This document shows, piece after piece, positions 34,191-45,053 of a stretch of DNA of 64,000 nt (position 1 is its first letter; each line of letters begins with the position of its first letter). The DNA comes from Chlorocebus sabaeus (taxonomy: Eukaryota; Chordata; Mammalia; Primates; Cercopithecidae): NCBI RefSeq assembly GCF_047675955.1, contig NC_132915.1, positions 12,519,766-12,583,765 on the forward strand. Reading direction: 5' to 3'. A model generated the notes under the pieces. It was not told where the DNA came from. It worked only from the letters and a program-made list of their open reading frames with translations, and searched no databases. A program made the position numbers and the translations under genes.

Positions 34191-34844
34191 AAAGAAAAGC
34201 AGAGCTAGCTAGCATTTGAATTGATCTTATGTGTAAGACCGAAGTAGATGACATCACAACTCTCCGCTTAGCCCTAAAATTCAGTGCATATAACTTCATG
34301 TTCCACCACACTGGCGATTTGTGGACTGACTCAGTGCATAGCCATCAATTAGATTTTCTTTAATGGCCGTTCAATTCAATTATTCATTGGGCAAAGTAAC
34401 CAGATCATAAACAATTATTTCAGTCTTCTTAATAACACATTAGCTTGATTACAACAATAATTGGGAAAGAAGACCCAGTTAATTGGCTTAGGGGAAAATG
34501 GGTTTCCCTATATATACAGGGCTTAATGTAACCTAATACGGTTTGGTTAGAATCTAGTTGGAAATGGAAAGATGTGTTCATGACAAGCTAGTTTAGGCTT
34601 TAAAATTATGTCTTTGTTTATGATCTTGTTGTACTGATCTCATGTTGACCTGACATGACCTGATATATTATGCATGGCTTCTAGTAGCCAAGGATATGTC
34701 CATATATCTGTCAGAGAACCTTCATCAGCAGCTCAAACCTCAAGTGTTTAACAGAGCAAAATACTGTGCAACAATGTGAGCAAACTAAGACATATAAGAG
34801 ATCATTTCTGAAGTGTTTATCCCCAAGTGCAGTTCAGTAAAGCA
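34191..34844. other. Repeat-free AT-rich block
   Basis: No repeat or coding signal. Dense TAAT/ATTA cores at 34345-34500 (CATCAATTAGATTTTC, CAATTATTCATTGGG, AGTTAATTGGC) make a regulatory element possible but unproven. Confidence 0.35.
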
Positions 34845-35012
34845 AGCATGAGATTTGGAATTACTCAACCTAGGGTTTGAAGCCAAGCTTGGCCATAAGC
34901 TGTGTGACTTTGGCCAATGACCTAAGCCATCTGAATCCTCAGGCTCCTCATCTCTAAAATGGGGATTATAGTACCCATTCCTCAAGATTCAATGAGATCT
35001 GATACACAGGTT
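34845..35012 (-). mobile_element. MIR SINE, antisense
   Basis: CTGTGTGACTTTGGCCAATG, TCATCTCTAAAATGGGGATT: reversed MIR core. Confidence 0.8.
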
Positions 35013-35329
35013 TATATCCAACAAATATCACGTTCTTTCCTTCCTTTATAAGTTAGCTGAGGAGGCTGAACATGCGCAGTGAGGGAACTTATGGCCCTGA
35101 ACAGCAGCTCCAAGTGTATAAAGGGGCTCCACAGATAATAGCAGCAGAGTCCAGTGGTGGGGATGTCAGGACAGGACTCCAGAGGGAGAGGGAATAGTCT
35201 CTGGGCTTGAAGGATTATGCCGTCCAGAGATGGGGATATACACAGGGGTCACTATATGTGTCCATCAGACTCCTCTGCAAAGGGGCTGGTGTATATGAGA
35301 ATCATAAAATAATTAAGAATGTGTGTGGC
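35013..35329. other. Anonymous sequence, nothing recognised
   Basis: No repeat or gene recognised. Confidence 0.4.
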
Positions 35330-35707
35330 TGCCTTAGTCTGTCCTGCTATAGAAAAATATCACAGATTGTGTAATTTATAAATAATAGAAATTTATTTCT
35401 CCCAGATATGAAGGCTGGGAAGTCCAAGACCAAGGCACTGGCATTCAGTGTCTGGTGAGGACTTTCTTGCCCACATGGGGTAGAAGGGATAAACATTGTG
35501 TCCCCACATGGCCAAAGGCGACAGCGTAAAGGGAGATGGAAGGGGAGCGCTCACTCTCTCGATCCCTTTTATAAGGGCTCTACTTCCACCCATGGGGGTG
35601 CCACCCTCATGACCTAATCACCTGCTAAAGCCCCACCTCTTAATACTACAACACTGGCAATTAAGTTTCAACGGAAGAATTTTGAGGCATACGTTCAGGC
35701 CATAGCA
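35330..35707 (-). mobile_element. MaLR solo LTR (MST/MLT1A-like), antisense
   Basis: Reads TGCTATGGCCTGAACGTATG on the minus strand and ends GACTAAGGCA. Flanks GTGGC (35325-35329) and GTGAT (35708-35712) differ by two transitions and may be the duplication. Confidence 0.8.
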
Positions 35708-35712
35708 GTGAT

Positions 35713-36969
35713 TAGAAAGACCAATGTGCAAATGGCTGTCCTTTGCTTTTTATACACAAAAAGCACTGCTCAACAAATTCTTTCATTTCTTCAGCTCACA
35801 AGACCCCAGCTCCAAAGGCAGGAGGGGACTGGATCTGCCAGAACTGGTTATTGTTGTGCTAAGAGGACCTACGCAGGGGAACTAGTTACCCTTGTTATCC
35901 TCATCTCAGAAAGAAACTGAACTCCCATTCTGAGAAGTCCAGTGTCTGTTTTCCAAAGTCCTGTGCACCCCTCAGGCTGCAAGAGAATTCTGTCGGTGCC
36001 TACTTGGAGCTGGTTGCAATCTCCTGTTAAAATCATGATCCCATTAGTCGTAGCACTATTAATCTTATAGACTGTGAGACAGAAAAACCACAGGCAGTGA
36101 AATAACAGCTGGTTGGGACTGATGAAACTTTAAAAAGACACAGTGGAGAGGCCTGGTGTGAAACCACACCAAAGCCCAGCCTTCAAACAGCAAACCCGAT
36201 TACTATCCCCCACAGGCTGGCTGAAACACGTTCAGAACTGAAAAGATCCACTAGTTGGGTGTGAGAAGCCTGACATGCCCGTTACTCATGTCACTCACTG
36301 CTTAAGCCCTGGAAGAGGAAGCCAAAAAATACAATCTCTGGGCACACAAATATTCTGACCAGCCCACAACATGTTTCTCTCCCTTCACTTCCCACACTTA
36401 CCCATTGTCAGTGGTGACACAGCCATTGGCAAATTGCCTAGAGAAAGATCTGGGTGCAGGTTAGAAGGTTTCTTACTCTCTCAAGACTCAAATTTTTCTC
36501 GATACCTGGTCTGGGCTTAAGCTATGTGCTGGCTTCAAGAGGTATATTATTTAAGTGAAAGGAGAATAACAGTAGCCAATCAGGTCGGCCCCAGGGCATG
36601 GCAGCGTGAAGGACAGGAGGGTTGCCAAATGTCTCAGTTCCCAAGGAGCCAGGCCTGGATATGAAAGTTGGACTCATTGCAGGTATGAAATCATCCCAGC
36701 CTCCTCCCACGAGCCAGGCTAAAAGATCAATGAGAAAAAGCAAGTTCTGATATTCGGCTGGAAATTGGTGTTACATGTGGGGCTGCAGAGTGCAGGCAAA
36801 ACAGTGCTGCTTGAGAAAGTACCAGCAGAGCCCAGTGTCATTGATGTAGGACAGTGTTTTCGCAGTGGCCTATGAGATGTGTGACATGGTAACTATGCTT
36901 TGCTTTCACAGATGTTTTCTTTTTATGTTTTGCAAACATAAAAACCTCCTTTGTGAGAATGAGGGGAAA
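35713..36969. other. Anonymous sequence, nothing recognised
   Basis: 1.26 kb without a recognised repeat, RNA gene or coding region. Confidence 0.45.
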
Positions 36970-37590
36970 TTGAAACCCTTCTACACGGCTGGTGAAGAAG
37001 ATACTTTGAAAACATCCCAGCAGTTCCTTAAAAAGTTAAATATAGAGTTACCATATGACCCAGAACTTTACTCCTAGGTATATACACAAGGGAATTGAAA
37101 ACATATGTCCACAAAAAAACATGTACATGAAAGCTTGTAAAAACCTTATTCATAGTAGCCAAAAAAAAAAAAAAAAAAAAGACAGCCCAAAGCTCTAACA
37201 GATGAACAGATAAACAAAATGTTTACCCATACAATGAAATATCATTCAGCCTTCGAAAGGAATGAAGTTGATACAGGATAAAACATGGATGAAATGTGGA
37301 AACATTACGTGAAGTGATAGAGGCCAAATACAACAGGCCCCATAGTGTATGATTCCATTTAAATGAAATGTTCAGAAGAGACAGATATATACAGTCGAAA
37401 AGTAGAAATTGTTTGCCAAGAAATGGAGGGTGGGAATGTGAGAAAACATTCTAGAAATTTATAGCTAAGGCATAGAATTTAGACTTGTGTTTAGAAATTT
37501 ATATACATTGTTTGCACCTTGGCTAGACATGTTTGATTTTGAGCACTCTATGATATATATAAAAGGGTACTTTTTGAAAAGGGCAAAATT
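36970..37590 (+). mobile_element. Old LINE-1 (L1M) 3' end
   Basis: ORF2 end and 3' UTR: CAGTTCCTTAAAAAGTTAAA, TACCATATGACCCAGAACTT, ATTCATAGTAGCC followed by a 20-base A-run (37160-37180), then GATTCCATTTAAATGAAATG. Degenerate; a 70-codon frame here is ORF2 debris. Confidence 0.8.
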
Positions 37591-38094
37591 ATAAACCTTA
37601 TACAAATATAAAATGAACACATACAGAGGCTTTATTTAATTCATCGATTAATGAGGGAACTAGTAAGATGATACAAGTTCAAAGGGAAAGTCAAAGACTG
37701 AGAAATATATGGGCAAAAAGGAATGGTAAAATGAACTTCCAAGTAAATGTAAAACTGGTCTGTCCTCAGGACAATAATCAACCACAACTCACAGGACATA
37801 ATTTATTTGCATTTCTATGGACAAGAATCATTTGCTTTATCAATTATTGTAAATTCTCCAATTTACAGCATTGGAAAACAGCTCAGTCTACAAAATGCAG
37901 AGAAGACCCCAAAGGGTGTGCTAGAGGAGACATCTAGAAATCAAAACTGTTTTCCCGTTTCAAAATTCAAACATTTTCCTGGATTGTCTGAGATGTTGTA
38001 AGTCCTTTATAAGGTTAAATAAAAGAATGAATGAATGCTACTGTTTTCATCATCAGTATTCAAACTTGGAGTCCATAACAAATGGCATCATTCA
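37591..38094. other. Anonymous sequence, nothing recognised
   Basis: No repeat or gene recognised. Confidence 0.4.
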
Positions 38095-38210
38095 ATCATT
38101 ATCTGGTTGATAGATATTTATTTAGTTGCTACTATGTGCCAGGCCAGGAGCTTCACGAGTTAGTCAGTGGTGGAGTGGATGGGAGGCACACAAAGCTTGG
38201 GAATATGAAA
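38095..38210 (-). mobile_element. L2 LINE fragment, antisense
   Basis: TATTTATTTAGTTGCTACTATGTGCCAGGC in pattern (38115-38145) is the reversed L2 end; it decays quickly afterwards. Confidence 0.45.
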
Positions 38211-38383
38211 GTGATCAGCTACTTAATGAGAAACACTGGCAGTGCATGTGGGAGTCCAGAGGGAGGAGAAACTATTGTGGGATGGAAAAATCTTAGATAA
38301 GAAGGGCATTGTCAGCTGGACCTCCAGCACACAGCAAATATTTAGGGATCAATTAAATTGATGGTTGTTGCAGGCAATACAGT

Positions 38384-38620
38384 ATTAAGACAAGGGCTTG
38401 GGTTCAGGCGTCACCCAACCTGGGTTGAATCCCAACTTTATTTAATAATCTGTGTTATCTTGGGCATGTTATATCTCCTTTCTGTACCTTGATTTGCTCA
38501 TTTTCAAAACAGGGCTAATAATCCTATCTCATAGATTTTTCATGAGGATTAAATGAGATAGGAAATGTAAAATGCTGCAGCCCATACCCCGCACGTAGTG
38601 CTCAATAAATGTTACTTATG
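38384..38620 (-). mobile_element. MIR SINE, near full length, antisense
   Basis: AACCTGGGTTGAATCCCAAC, TCATGAGGATTAAATGAGAT, GTAGTGCTCAATAAATG: reversed MIR from end to end. Confidence 0.85.
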
Positions 38621-38624
38621 TCCA

Positions 38625-38740
38625 TTAAACTGTTACTGAGGTCCAGTTCTTGCCCTAAAACAGCTCGGTCAAGAGGGGAGATACCTGTTACACAGGGACA
38701 AGGCACTAGGTGAGTTAAAATGCCTGTAAAGTGAAGGGTC
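38625..38740 (-). mobile_element. Possible L2 fragment, antisense
   Basis: CCAGTTCTTGCCCTAAAACAG followed by GGGGAGATACCTGTTACAC resembles the reversed L2 3' region. Weak. Confidence 0.35.
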
Positions 38741-38744
38741 AACC

Positions 38745-38885
38745 TAATACTTTTATACATATTATCTCCCCCAATTCTTAGGACAAATGTATAAGTTAAA
38801 TATTATTATAATCTTCTTAAAGTTTAGGAAAAGGAGGCCCACAGAACTGACCAATCTTGGGCTAAGAATAATGGGTTCTGTGCTC
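38745..38885 (+). mobile_element. MIR SINE
   Basis: TTTTATACATATTATCTCCC, AATATTATTATAATCTTC, GAGGCCCACAGAACTGACC: worn sense MIR. Confidence 0.5.
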
Positions 38886-40754
38886 AGAGCAGAGATGAAT
38901 GTACCTTGTTCTGAGACAGCACAGAGGAGAAGGCCAATTAACACGTGTAACAATGACAAGAGAGAGGAAAGACTAATAATAACTTCACATTTGGATGCAA
39001 ATGCACAAGGAGAAGGAGCTGAAGCCTGAGAGTAGTGCTCTCAGAATGAGCTTCTCAAACAGCTTTAACTCCCTCAAGCCTTGCCATTTCCCTTAGATCG
39101 GTGTTGTCAAGCATTTCATTATGCAGCAAGGCCTTTTGTTCAAACACAACCTGAGACAATTCAGTTGAAAATGGACCCCTGATGGAGACTGGGTTGGGGC
39201 CTGGAGTCTTGCCCACTTTGCCTTCCTTGCCTGTACTTGTCCAAAGACAGTAGTTGAGGCAAGTCTTTGGGGCCACAGAATTTTCCAGAGCTTTCTGGTT
39301 CATAGAGGACTCAATGAAACATTGTGTAAAAAGCCACGGAGTTGGATAAAAATGACAATTGATCAAAAAGCAGCCTAGAATTTCATACCCTTGTGATGCT
39401 GGTCTGAGGTCGAAGATAGGTGATATTAATGGTGGTAAAGGCAATGATTTCAGACCTCAGGGGAGAGAGTGATGTAACTCACAGCACAAAAAGTGTGGGT
39501 CAGAACCATTCAATCAAGGTGGTAGCCTGGAGTTAAACAATGTAGAATTCAGGTTGGGGGCAGAAGTACCAAAGAATGGGGCATCACTTCCAGAATCTTT
39601 GAGTTGCAATAGCTGTTTGTGGGCATCTGATGATTTTTATACCCATGACAGCTTGACCATCTGGCTTAGTAACTTTCTCTGAGCATCTCTGTCTGAACAT
39701 GTAGTCTACTGTCCATGTCAGAGACAGAGTTACATCTTGGAATTCACAAGGGGATGCAGTAGGAGAGCCACCAATCCCAGGGAATTCATCGCATTGAACT
39801 AGGAGGGTGGTTTAAGCTTGAGGGTTTGCGCCATGGCCTCCTCATGATCTGAACCATCCTTTTCTGAGGAGCTTGAGGTCTCTTAACTCAGAATCTTGAC
39901 AGAGGACACTACTGGTTGAAAGTTACTAGGTTTCTGAAGGGTTCAGCTAACATTAACCAGTAGAAACATACCCACTGTATTGATGGGTCATGACTTTGGG
40001 TTCAAGCCTGGATTATCTCAAGGTCACAGTGCCCCTGGTTTTCATTTTCAGATTTTTCTTAATGAAGAGCCTTTAGAGAATCAATAGAAAACGTTCTAGT
40101 CAGGCTGCTGCTGAGATAAATAGCTTTCAGTTATGAAAGGAAAATACAGATTGGACTTTCATATAGCAAAGGAGAGCCTAGGTTGTGGAATTTTCTTTGC
40201 AAATGTGAATGTCATTGTGTTCAGTAGTTTGTATAATATACATTAAGGATTATTAGAATCTGATAAGCTTCTTTGTTGCTTATGAACAGGCACTGCATGC
40301 TGAGAGTAACAATCTAATTATCCTAACTGCTGGTATCCAAGATACTGTCTCACAAGATTAATGTGTTTGCATTATGAGTTTCCCTCTGAGTGAGAGACAG
40401 TGGTCCTAAATAAATTGCACTGAATTGCTGTAACAAACAATGAAAATAAATCAACTTCTCATGTCAATTCTAGACTCGGGTGATTTCACTGTGGATAGAG
40501 CAAGGTCGGTCTTCTTGTATGTTAGAATCAAAGCAATTTTGTGGACCATAAACAACCATGACAATCCTTCTTAGCTAACTTGCTGCTCTTCTCAAAGCTC
40601 TGTCACTTGAAATTGTCTTTTTTTTCTATGCCTTTCTTCTGGTGTTCATTTCACCCGGTGGCTTTTCATCCTGCCCAGATGCAATAGGGTAGGTCCCAAA
40701 GGCCACCCACCTGGGGCAGAGATGTCTTGACATTGGGGTTGCCTCTAACAAAGT
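38886..40754. other. 1.9 kb without a recognised repeat or gene
   Basis: A 129-codon minus frame at 39055-39444 has no known domain. The part at 40060-40450 is AT-rich and repeat-free. Confidence 0.4.
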
Positions 40755-40995
40755 GATTAAAAAGTAGCTCTGCAGACACATTGCTCAGGTTCAAATCCCA
40801 ACTTCCCTACTTATTTACTTTGCAACTTTGGAAAGTACTTAATCATTCTGTGCTTCAGTTTTATTGTCTGTAAATGAGGATGATACTGCAAAAATATTCC
40901 ATGGTTTTGTGTGAGGATAAAATGCATTTACAACATATAAAATGCATAGAACTATGACTGACACATGATAATGTTAGTACTATTATCTTGGTTGT
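40755..40995 (-). mobile_element. MIR SINE, antisense
   Basis: GGTTCAAATCCCAACTTCCC, TTCAGTTTTATTGTCTGTAA, GTGTGAGGATAAAATGC: reversed MIR. Confidence 0.8.
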
Positions 40996-41044
40996 TACTA
41001 TGTAAAATGCTGGAAAGTGTCTTGTCATGGAATGTTTTAAAAAA

Positions 41045-41200
41045 ATCAGCGTACCTGAGTACGAGTTTTAGTTCTACTACCAGGATTCTAGATCTGTAAA
41101 TCTGGGAAAATTTATTTCAACTCTTAAGTCTGTTTGCCATCTATGAAAGGCAAGAGCATCTACCTCATGGAGTATCTATGAGCATTCAGTAGAAAAGCAT
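41045..41200 (-). mobile_element. MIR SINE fragment, antisense
   Basis: TAGATCTGTAAATCTGGG, CATCTATGAAAGGCAAGAGC, CTACCTCATGGAGTATCTAT: worn reversed MIR. Confidence 0.55.
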
Positions 41201-41221
41201 ATGGCTACAGGGGTCATGTTA

Positions 41222-41372
41222 CATCATAGTCAAGGGCATACATTATGGAGCCATAATGACATAGGTACTAATCTCAGCTAGCGATGACACCTTGGGTAAG
41301 TTTCTTTTCCTTTTTAAATCTTAGATTCATTGTCTGTAAATAGGCATAATAATGTCATTTCTTGTGGAAGTT
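41222..41372 (-). mobile_element. MIR SINE fragment, antisense
   Basis: TCAAGGGCATACATTATGGAG, ACCTTGGGTAAGTTTCTTTT, TTCATTGTCTGTAAATAGGC: the third antisense MIR within 620 bases. Confidence 0.65.
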
Positions 41373-42004
41373 AAATGCTGTAACAGTTTCTGGCCTGTGT
41401 TCCACCGAGCAGTGAGCAGTATCATTAATAAAGCTCCTGACCAATAACTGGCCAATAGCCGATACTCAGGGCATCCATCTGCCATCTCCCATTCCTTGGG
41501 ATTCCTCCCTCCTCCTCCCCCAACACCTGATTAGGACCTGCTGTACAGGGAGAAAGCTTTAAGGTAGACACAGCTCTCAGACCTCTTCTCCTCAATGTAA
41601 ACTCCATCTGCCCCTGTGGGAGGGAACTTACCATGAGATCTGAGCAAACAGCATCCCTGTCCTGGGCCTCCTGCAAATGAAGAGTCAAAACAGAAAGGAA
41701 CGTGTTCTATCATGGATCAGAGCAAAGTCTTTGTCTCTCCTCCTGGCAAGAGAGCAGACACTCTGCTGATGGCTCTTAGCAAAAGTATTTCTCAGCGGCT
41801 TTGGAAAGATAAAGCTTACCCAAGGTTGACGTGTGTTTTATTTCAGTGGCCTTGACTGGTGGAAGTGGCTCTTGCTTTTCCTGGTCTTTTTAACTCAGGG
41901 AACAACACTTGCCATTTTTTTGTAATGCTCTGCACTTCCCAAAGGGTTTGTATGACAATAAAACCCTGTAGGATGCAGGTGTTTCTTAGCACCATTCAAC
42001 AGAT
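41373..42004. other. Anonymous sequence, nothing recognised
   Basis: No repeat or gene recognised. Confidence 0.4.
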
Positions 42005-42185
42005 CAAGAAGTGTGGGCAATGACACATTTATTGAGGGTTTAGGATGTGTCAGACACTCATGAAATAGATATTATGACCCCTGTCTTGCAGACGAGGAAG
42101 TTACATCTGAGCGGGATGAGGGCCCTGCTCACAGTTAACACAGATGAGGAGAGCCGCCGAAGAAATTCATCTAGTCGTTTTGATT
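42005..42185 (+). mobile_element. MIR SINE
   Basis: ACATTTATTGAGGGTTTAGG, ATAGATATTATGACCCC, CAGACGAGGAAGTTAC: sense MIR. Confidence 0.65.
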
Positions 42186-42439
42186 CCCAAACCTCGAAGC
42201 TTAAACCCAAAGTACAGACAGAACCAAGGACTTGCCACAAGTGCATTACTAATAAGATTTGGCAGGGAGAGGGATGGTCCACAGATTATTTGGATGCAGA
42301 GTTTGTTTTCCGGATTAAAAGAGTAGAGTGAAAAGTCCTGAATAAGTCAAGAATCTGCTCCTGAGAAACGTGGGGTCCATGAAAGTCATTTGTGTCACAG
42401 GGATGACACATCCACATGACTCTAGCATGCCCCAGTTCT

Positions 42440-42565
42440 GAAAGAAATTTCTAGTAAAATCTAAGCCTGCATTGTATAATAAGGTAGCCACTAGCTATAT
42501 GTGAGTACTTTTAAGTTTTAATCAATTAAAATTAAATACAATTAATGCTATGCTATCTGAGTCTC
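42440..42565 (+). mobile_element. hAT-Charlie MITE fragment
   Basis: TAAGGTAGCCACTAGCTATATG followed by AATTAAAATTAAATACAATT, the pattern of a GTAGCCACTAGCCACATG-type MITE (MER3-like; name uncertain). Confidence 0.5.
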
Positions 42566-42769
42566 TTGCCAACGTTGCCTTCATCGAGAACTGGGGAAAA
42601 TTATGCCCTACAGGAGCCTATCATTGGAGAATCTGCATTGTCTAGCAGTGAAGAATTTCAGAGACATGCTTGGCTGGAGACTGGTAAGTGAGGTCCCCTG
42701 GGACCAGGGAAAGAAGCCCTTTCTTCTTCCAGAGCCTCTCTCAGAAAATACAGAAGGAACATGAGAAAA

Positions 42770-42890
42770 CTTTTGAGATACGGAACTATCTGGTTGATTG
42801 TGGCAGTGACTTTATGGGTGTATACATCTCTCAAAACTCATCAAATCATGTACCTCAATAAATCTGATTTTAAAACTATGATAAATACTA
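42770..42890 (+). mobile_element. L1M 3' UTR end
   Basis: GGTTGATTGTGGCAGTGAC, ATGGGTGTATACATCTCTC, TACCTCAATAAATCTGATTT: the terminal 3' UTR of an old L1. Confidence 0.75.
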
Positions 42891-42902
42891 AACAGACTTC
42901 TC

Positions 42903-42920
42903 TCACACACACACACACAG
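42903..42920. repeat. (CA)n microsatellite
   Basis: Nine CA units between two L1M pieces. Confidence 0.9.
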
Positions 42921-43625
42921 GATAGCTACAATGAAAAAGATAATAAATACTAACTTTGGTGAAGACGAGGAACAACTGAATTCTTTTTATACTGCTGGTA
43001 GGAAGGTAAAATGTACAACACTGGAAACCTCTTTTGCAGGTCCTGTTAAAGCTGAAAAATTGATGCATGCCTTTGACCCAACAGTTCTGTTCCTAGTAAA
43101 TAACTGACAGAAATGTGAACTTACATTTGCTAAAAGATGTGTAGTCAAATATTCATAGTAGAAATGGAATGCTTATAGCCTCAAATTGGAAAATATCCAA
43201 GTAGCCATAATAGGAAAGTGGGTCAATCAGTTGCTGTACATTAATACAAGAGAATACTAAACAATAATGGAATTGAATAAACTATATGTACACACAATAG
43301 TGTGAATGAATCTCTCAAATATAATATTGAATGTAAGGACTCAACACAAAAGAGTAAAACTAGCATAATTTAACTTAAATACATATAACTTACACACATA
43401 AAATCATTCAATTTTATGTAGGCAGAAGTACGGTTAGAAGTCAGGGTGGTATTTACTTTTGCTGGGAGGTAGTGACAAGGAAAGAGAATGTGAGCGAGGG
43501 GTTTCTGGGGCTGCTGCTACTGTATTTCTCTCTTGATATGGGTAACGTTAATAGGGTACATTCGGTTTGTGAAAATTCATTGCATGGTGCCCTTTTGGTT
43601 TATGCTGTTTCCTGCACATAGGTGA
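42921..43625 (+). mobile_element. Old LINE-1 (L1M) ORF2 end and 3' UTR
   Basis: GATAGCTACAATGAAAAAGA, TATACTGCTGGTAGGAAGG, CATAATAGGAAAGTGGGTC and a decayed 3' UTR. A separate element from 42770-42890, because its ORF2 part follows the other's 3' end. Confidence 0.7.
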
Positions 43626-43980
43626 TACTTCGATAGCATTTACTTAAAAACGTCTAAGCACTCCTTAGTACACTAAGGGTTCTTCATTTGGGTTTGAATG
43701 TGTTGTAGGAGGCTTCTGCAGAGGGAGTGTGCTGTTACCACTTTGATACGCAATGAATCTGTTCACTTTGAGTGTGACCCAAGAAGCCTCTACAAGAACA
43801 TACATGGTCATTACAAGCAGGGCAATATAACTTCTCTTCAACATCTTGTTGATAGGCAGAGGAAGGACTAGGTTGCAGCAGAGAAAGCATTACAGGTTGA
43901 AGTCTAAGAAACTCTGAAAGGGGAGCAAGTGAGCCTTCTTCACTTTGGTAGATGTGTAAAGGGAAGAGGCCTTTAGGTTT
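43626..43980. other. Anonymous sequence, nothing recognised
   Basis: No repeat or gene recognised. Confidence 0.4.
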
Positions 43981-44152
43981 CCCCTTCCCTTCCCTTCCCT
44001 TCCCTTCCCTTCCCTTCCCTTCCCTTCCCTTCCCTTCCCTTCCCTTCCCTTCCTCCCTCCCTTCCTTCTTTCTTTATTTCCTTCTTTCTTTCTTTCCTTT
44101 CTTTTCCTTTCTGCTTTCTTTTCTGTTTTATTTTCTTTCTTTTTCTTTTTTG
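43981..44152. repeat. (TTCCC)n and mixed pyrimidine tract
   Basis: About 14 near-perfect TTCCC units (43983-44052), then TTTC/CTTT-type repeats to about 44152. One strand is almost pure pyrimidine for some 170 bases. The Pro/Ser/Phe-rich 73-codon frame is this repeat. Confidence 0.95.
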
Positions 44153-44775
44153 AACTTTACTTTGTTCTCTTAGCTGGCTGTCTTTCTAGTTGGTGCATTA
44201 AGGAGAGTGAAGACTTGAGGCTATGCCAATGACATTGGTATAAGCCTGGGTCTTGGATGATAGAAACACATCATGGGTAACAGAGGGAGCTTGGGCCTTG
44301 GAGACACAGGGACCTGGTTTGACTGAGAATCATCACTTGGTGTATCTGGGTGAACATGGAGAAGGTTGTAAAATCTTTCAGAGTCCCAGATTTCTTTACT
44401 TTTTTTTTGTTTTGTTTTAGAATACAATGAATTGCTGTCATTTTGATATACATTCATATTTCAGCATTTAGTGGTCCTGAACAGAAAGTGAAAAACTTCA
44501 GCAATTTGCTGGGAAGTCAAGCTGGCCAATTTTGGGGATCGGCTGGGCACACTAAGTTCTTTCTTAATCCCTGCTGAAACTGTGAGAAGCAGCAGTACCA
44601 AAACCAAAGTAGAGTATGTGCTGAATTCAAGGTTCTTTTTGTGCCAGTTGTCAGATTCTGAATGGACCCAAATGGATTGCAAGAACAACCAACTTAGAGT
44701 CCTGTTTAAAACTTCTTCAATTTCTAAAAGCAAAAGCAATGATAGGGAATGAAAGCAGTTCAGAAAGGTTGTGCG
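44153..44775. other. Anonymous sequence, nothing recognised
   Basis: No repeat or gene recognised upstream of the hairpin. Confidence 0.4.
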
Positions 44776-44904
44776 TGTTTACAAGTGTCTTTGTGTGGCC
44801 TTTTCCAGGTTTAGCCATCAGAGACTCTGAGAGCCGGCAAGTCTGAGTAACCCGGTGACTCTGCTTTCCCTTCATCACAACATGAGCTAAAAACCACAAT
44901 GGTT
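44776..44904 (+). repeat. Left arm of a 129-bp hairpin
   Basis: Matches the reverse complement of 44925-45053 with 6 differences in 129 (4 in the outer 118). Only 20 bases (44905-44924) separate the arms. The same short peptide is encoded from both arms in opposite directions, which confirms the symmetry. Confidence 0.93.
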
Positions 44905-44924
44905 TAAATATGGTTTAAACATGG

Positions 44925-45053
44925 AACCAATGTGTTTTTTAGCTCATGTTGTGATGAAAGGAAAGCAGAGTCACCGGGTTACTCAGACTTGCCGGCTCTC
45001 TGAGTCTCTGGTGGCTAAACCTGGAAAAGGCCACACAAAGACACTTGCAAACA
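44925..45053 (-). repeat. Right arm of the hairpin, abutting LINE-1
   Basis: Inverted copy of the left arm. Its outer end meets the 5' end of the LINE-1 at 45054 directly, with no other sequence between. Confidence 0.93.

Noticed and set aside
39055..39444. 129-codon minus-strand frame in repeat-free DNA
   Set aside because: No domain, no codon or splice support; a length expected by chance in 64 kb searched in six frames. A protein search would decide.
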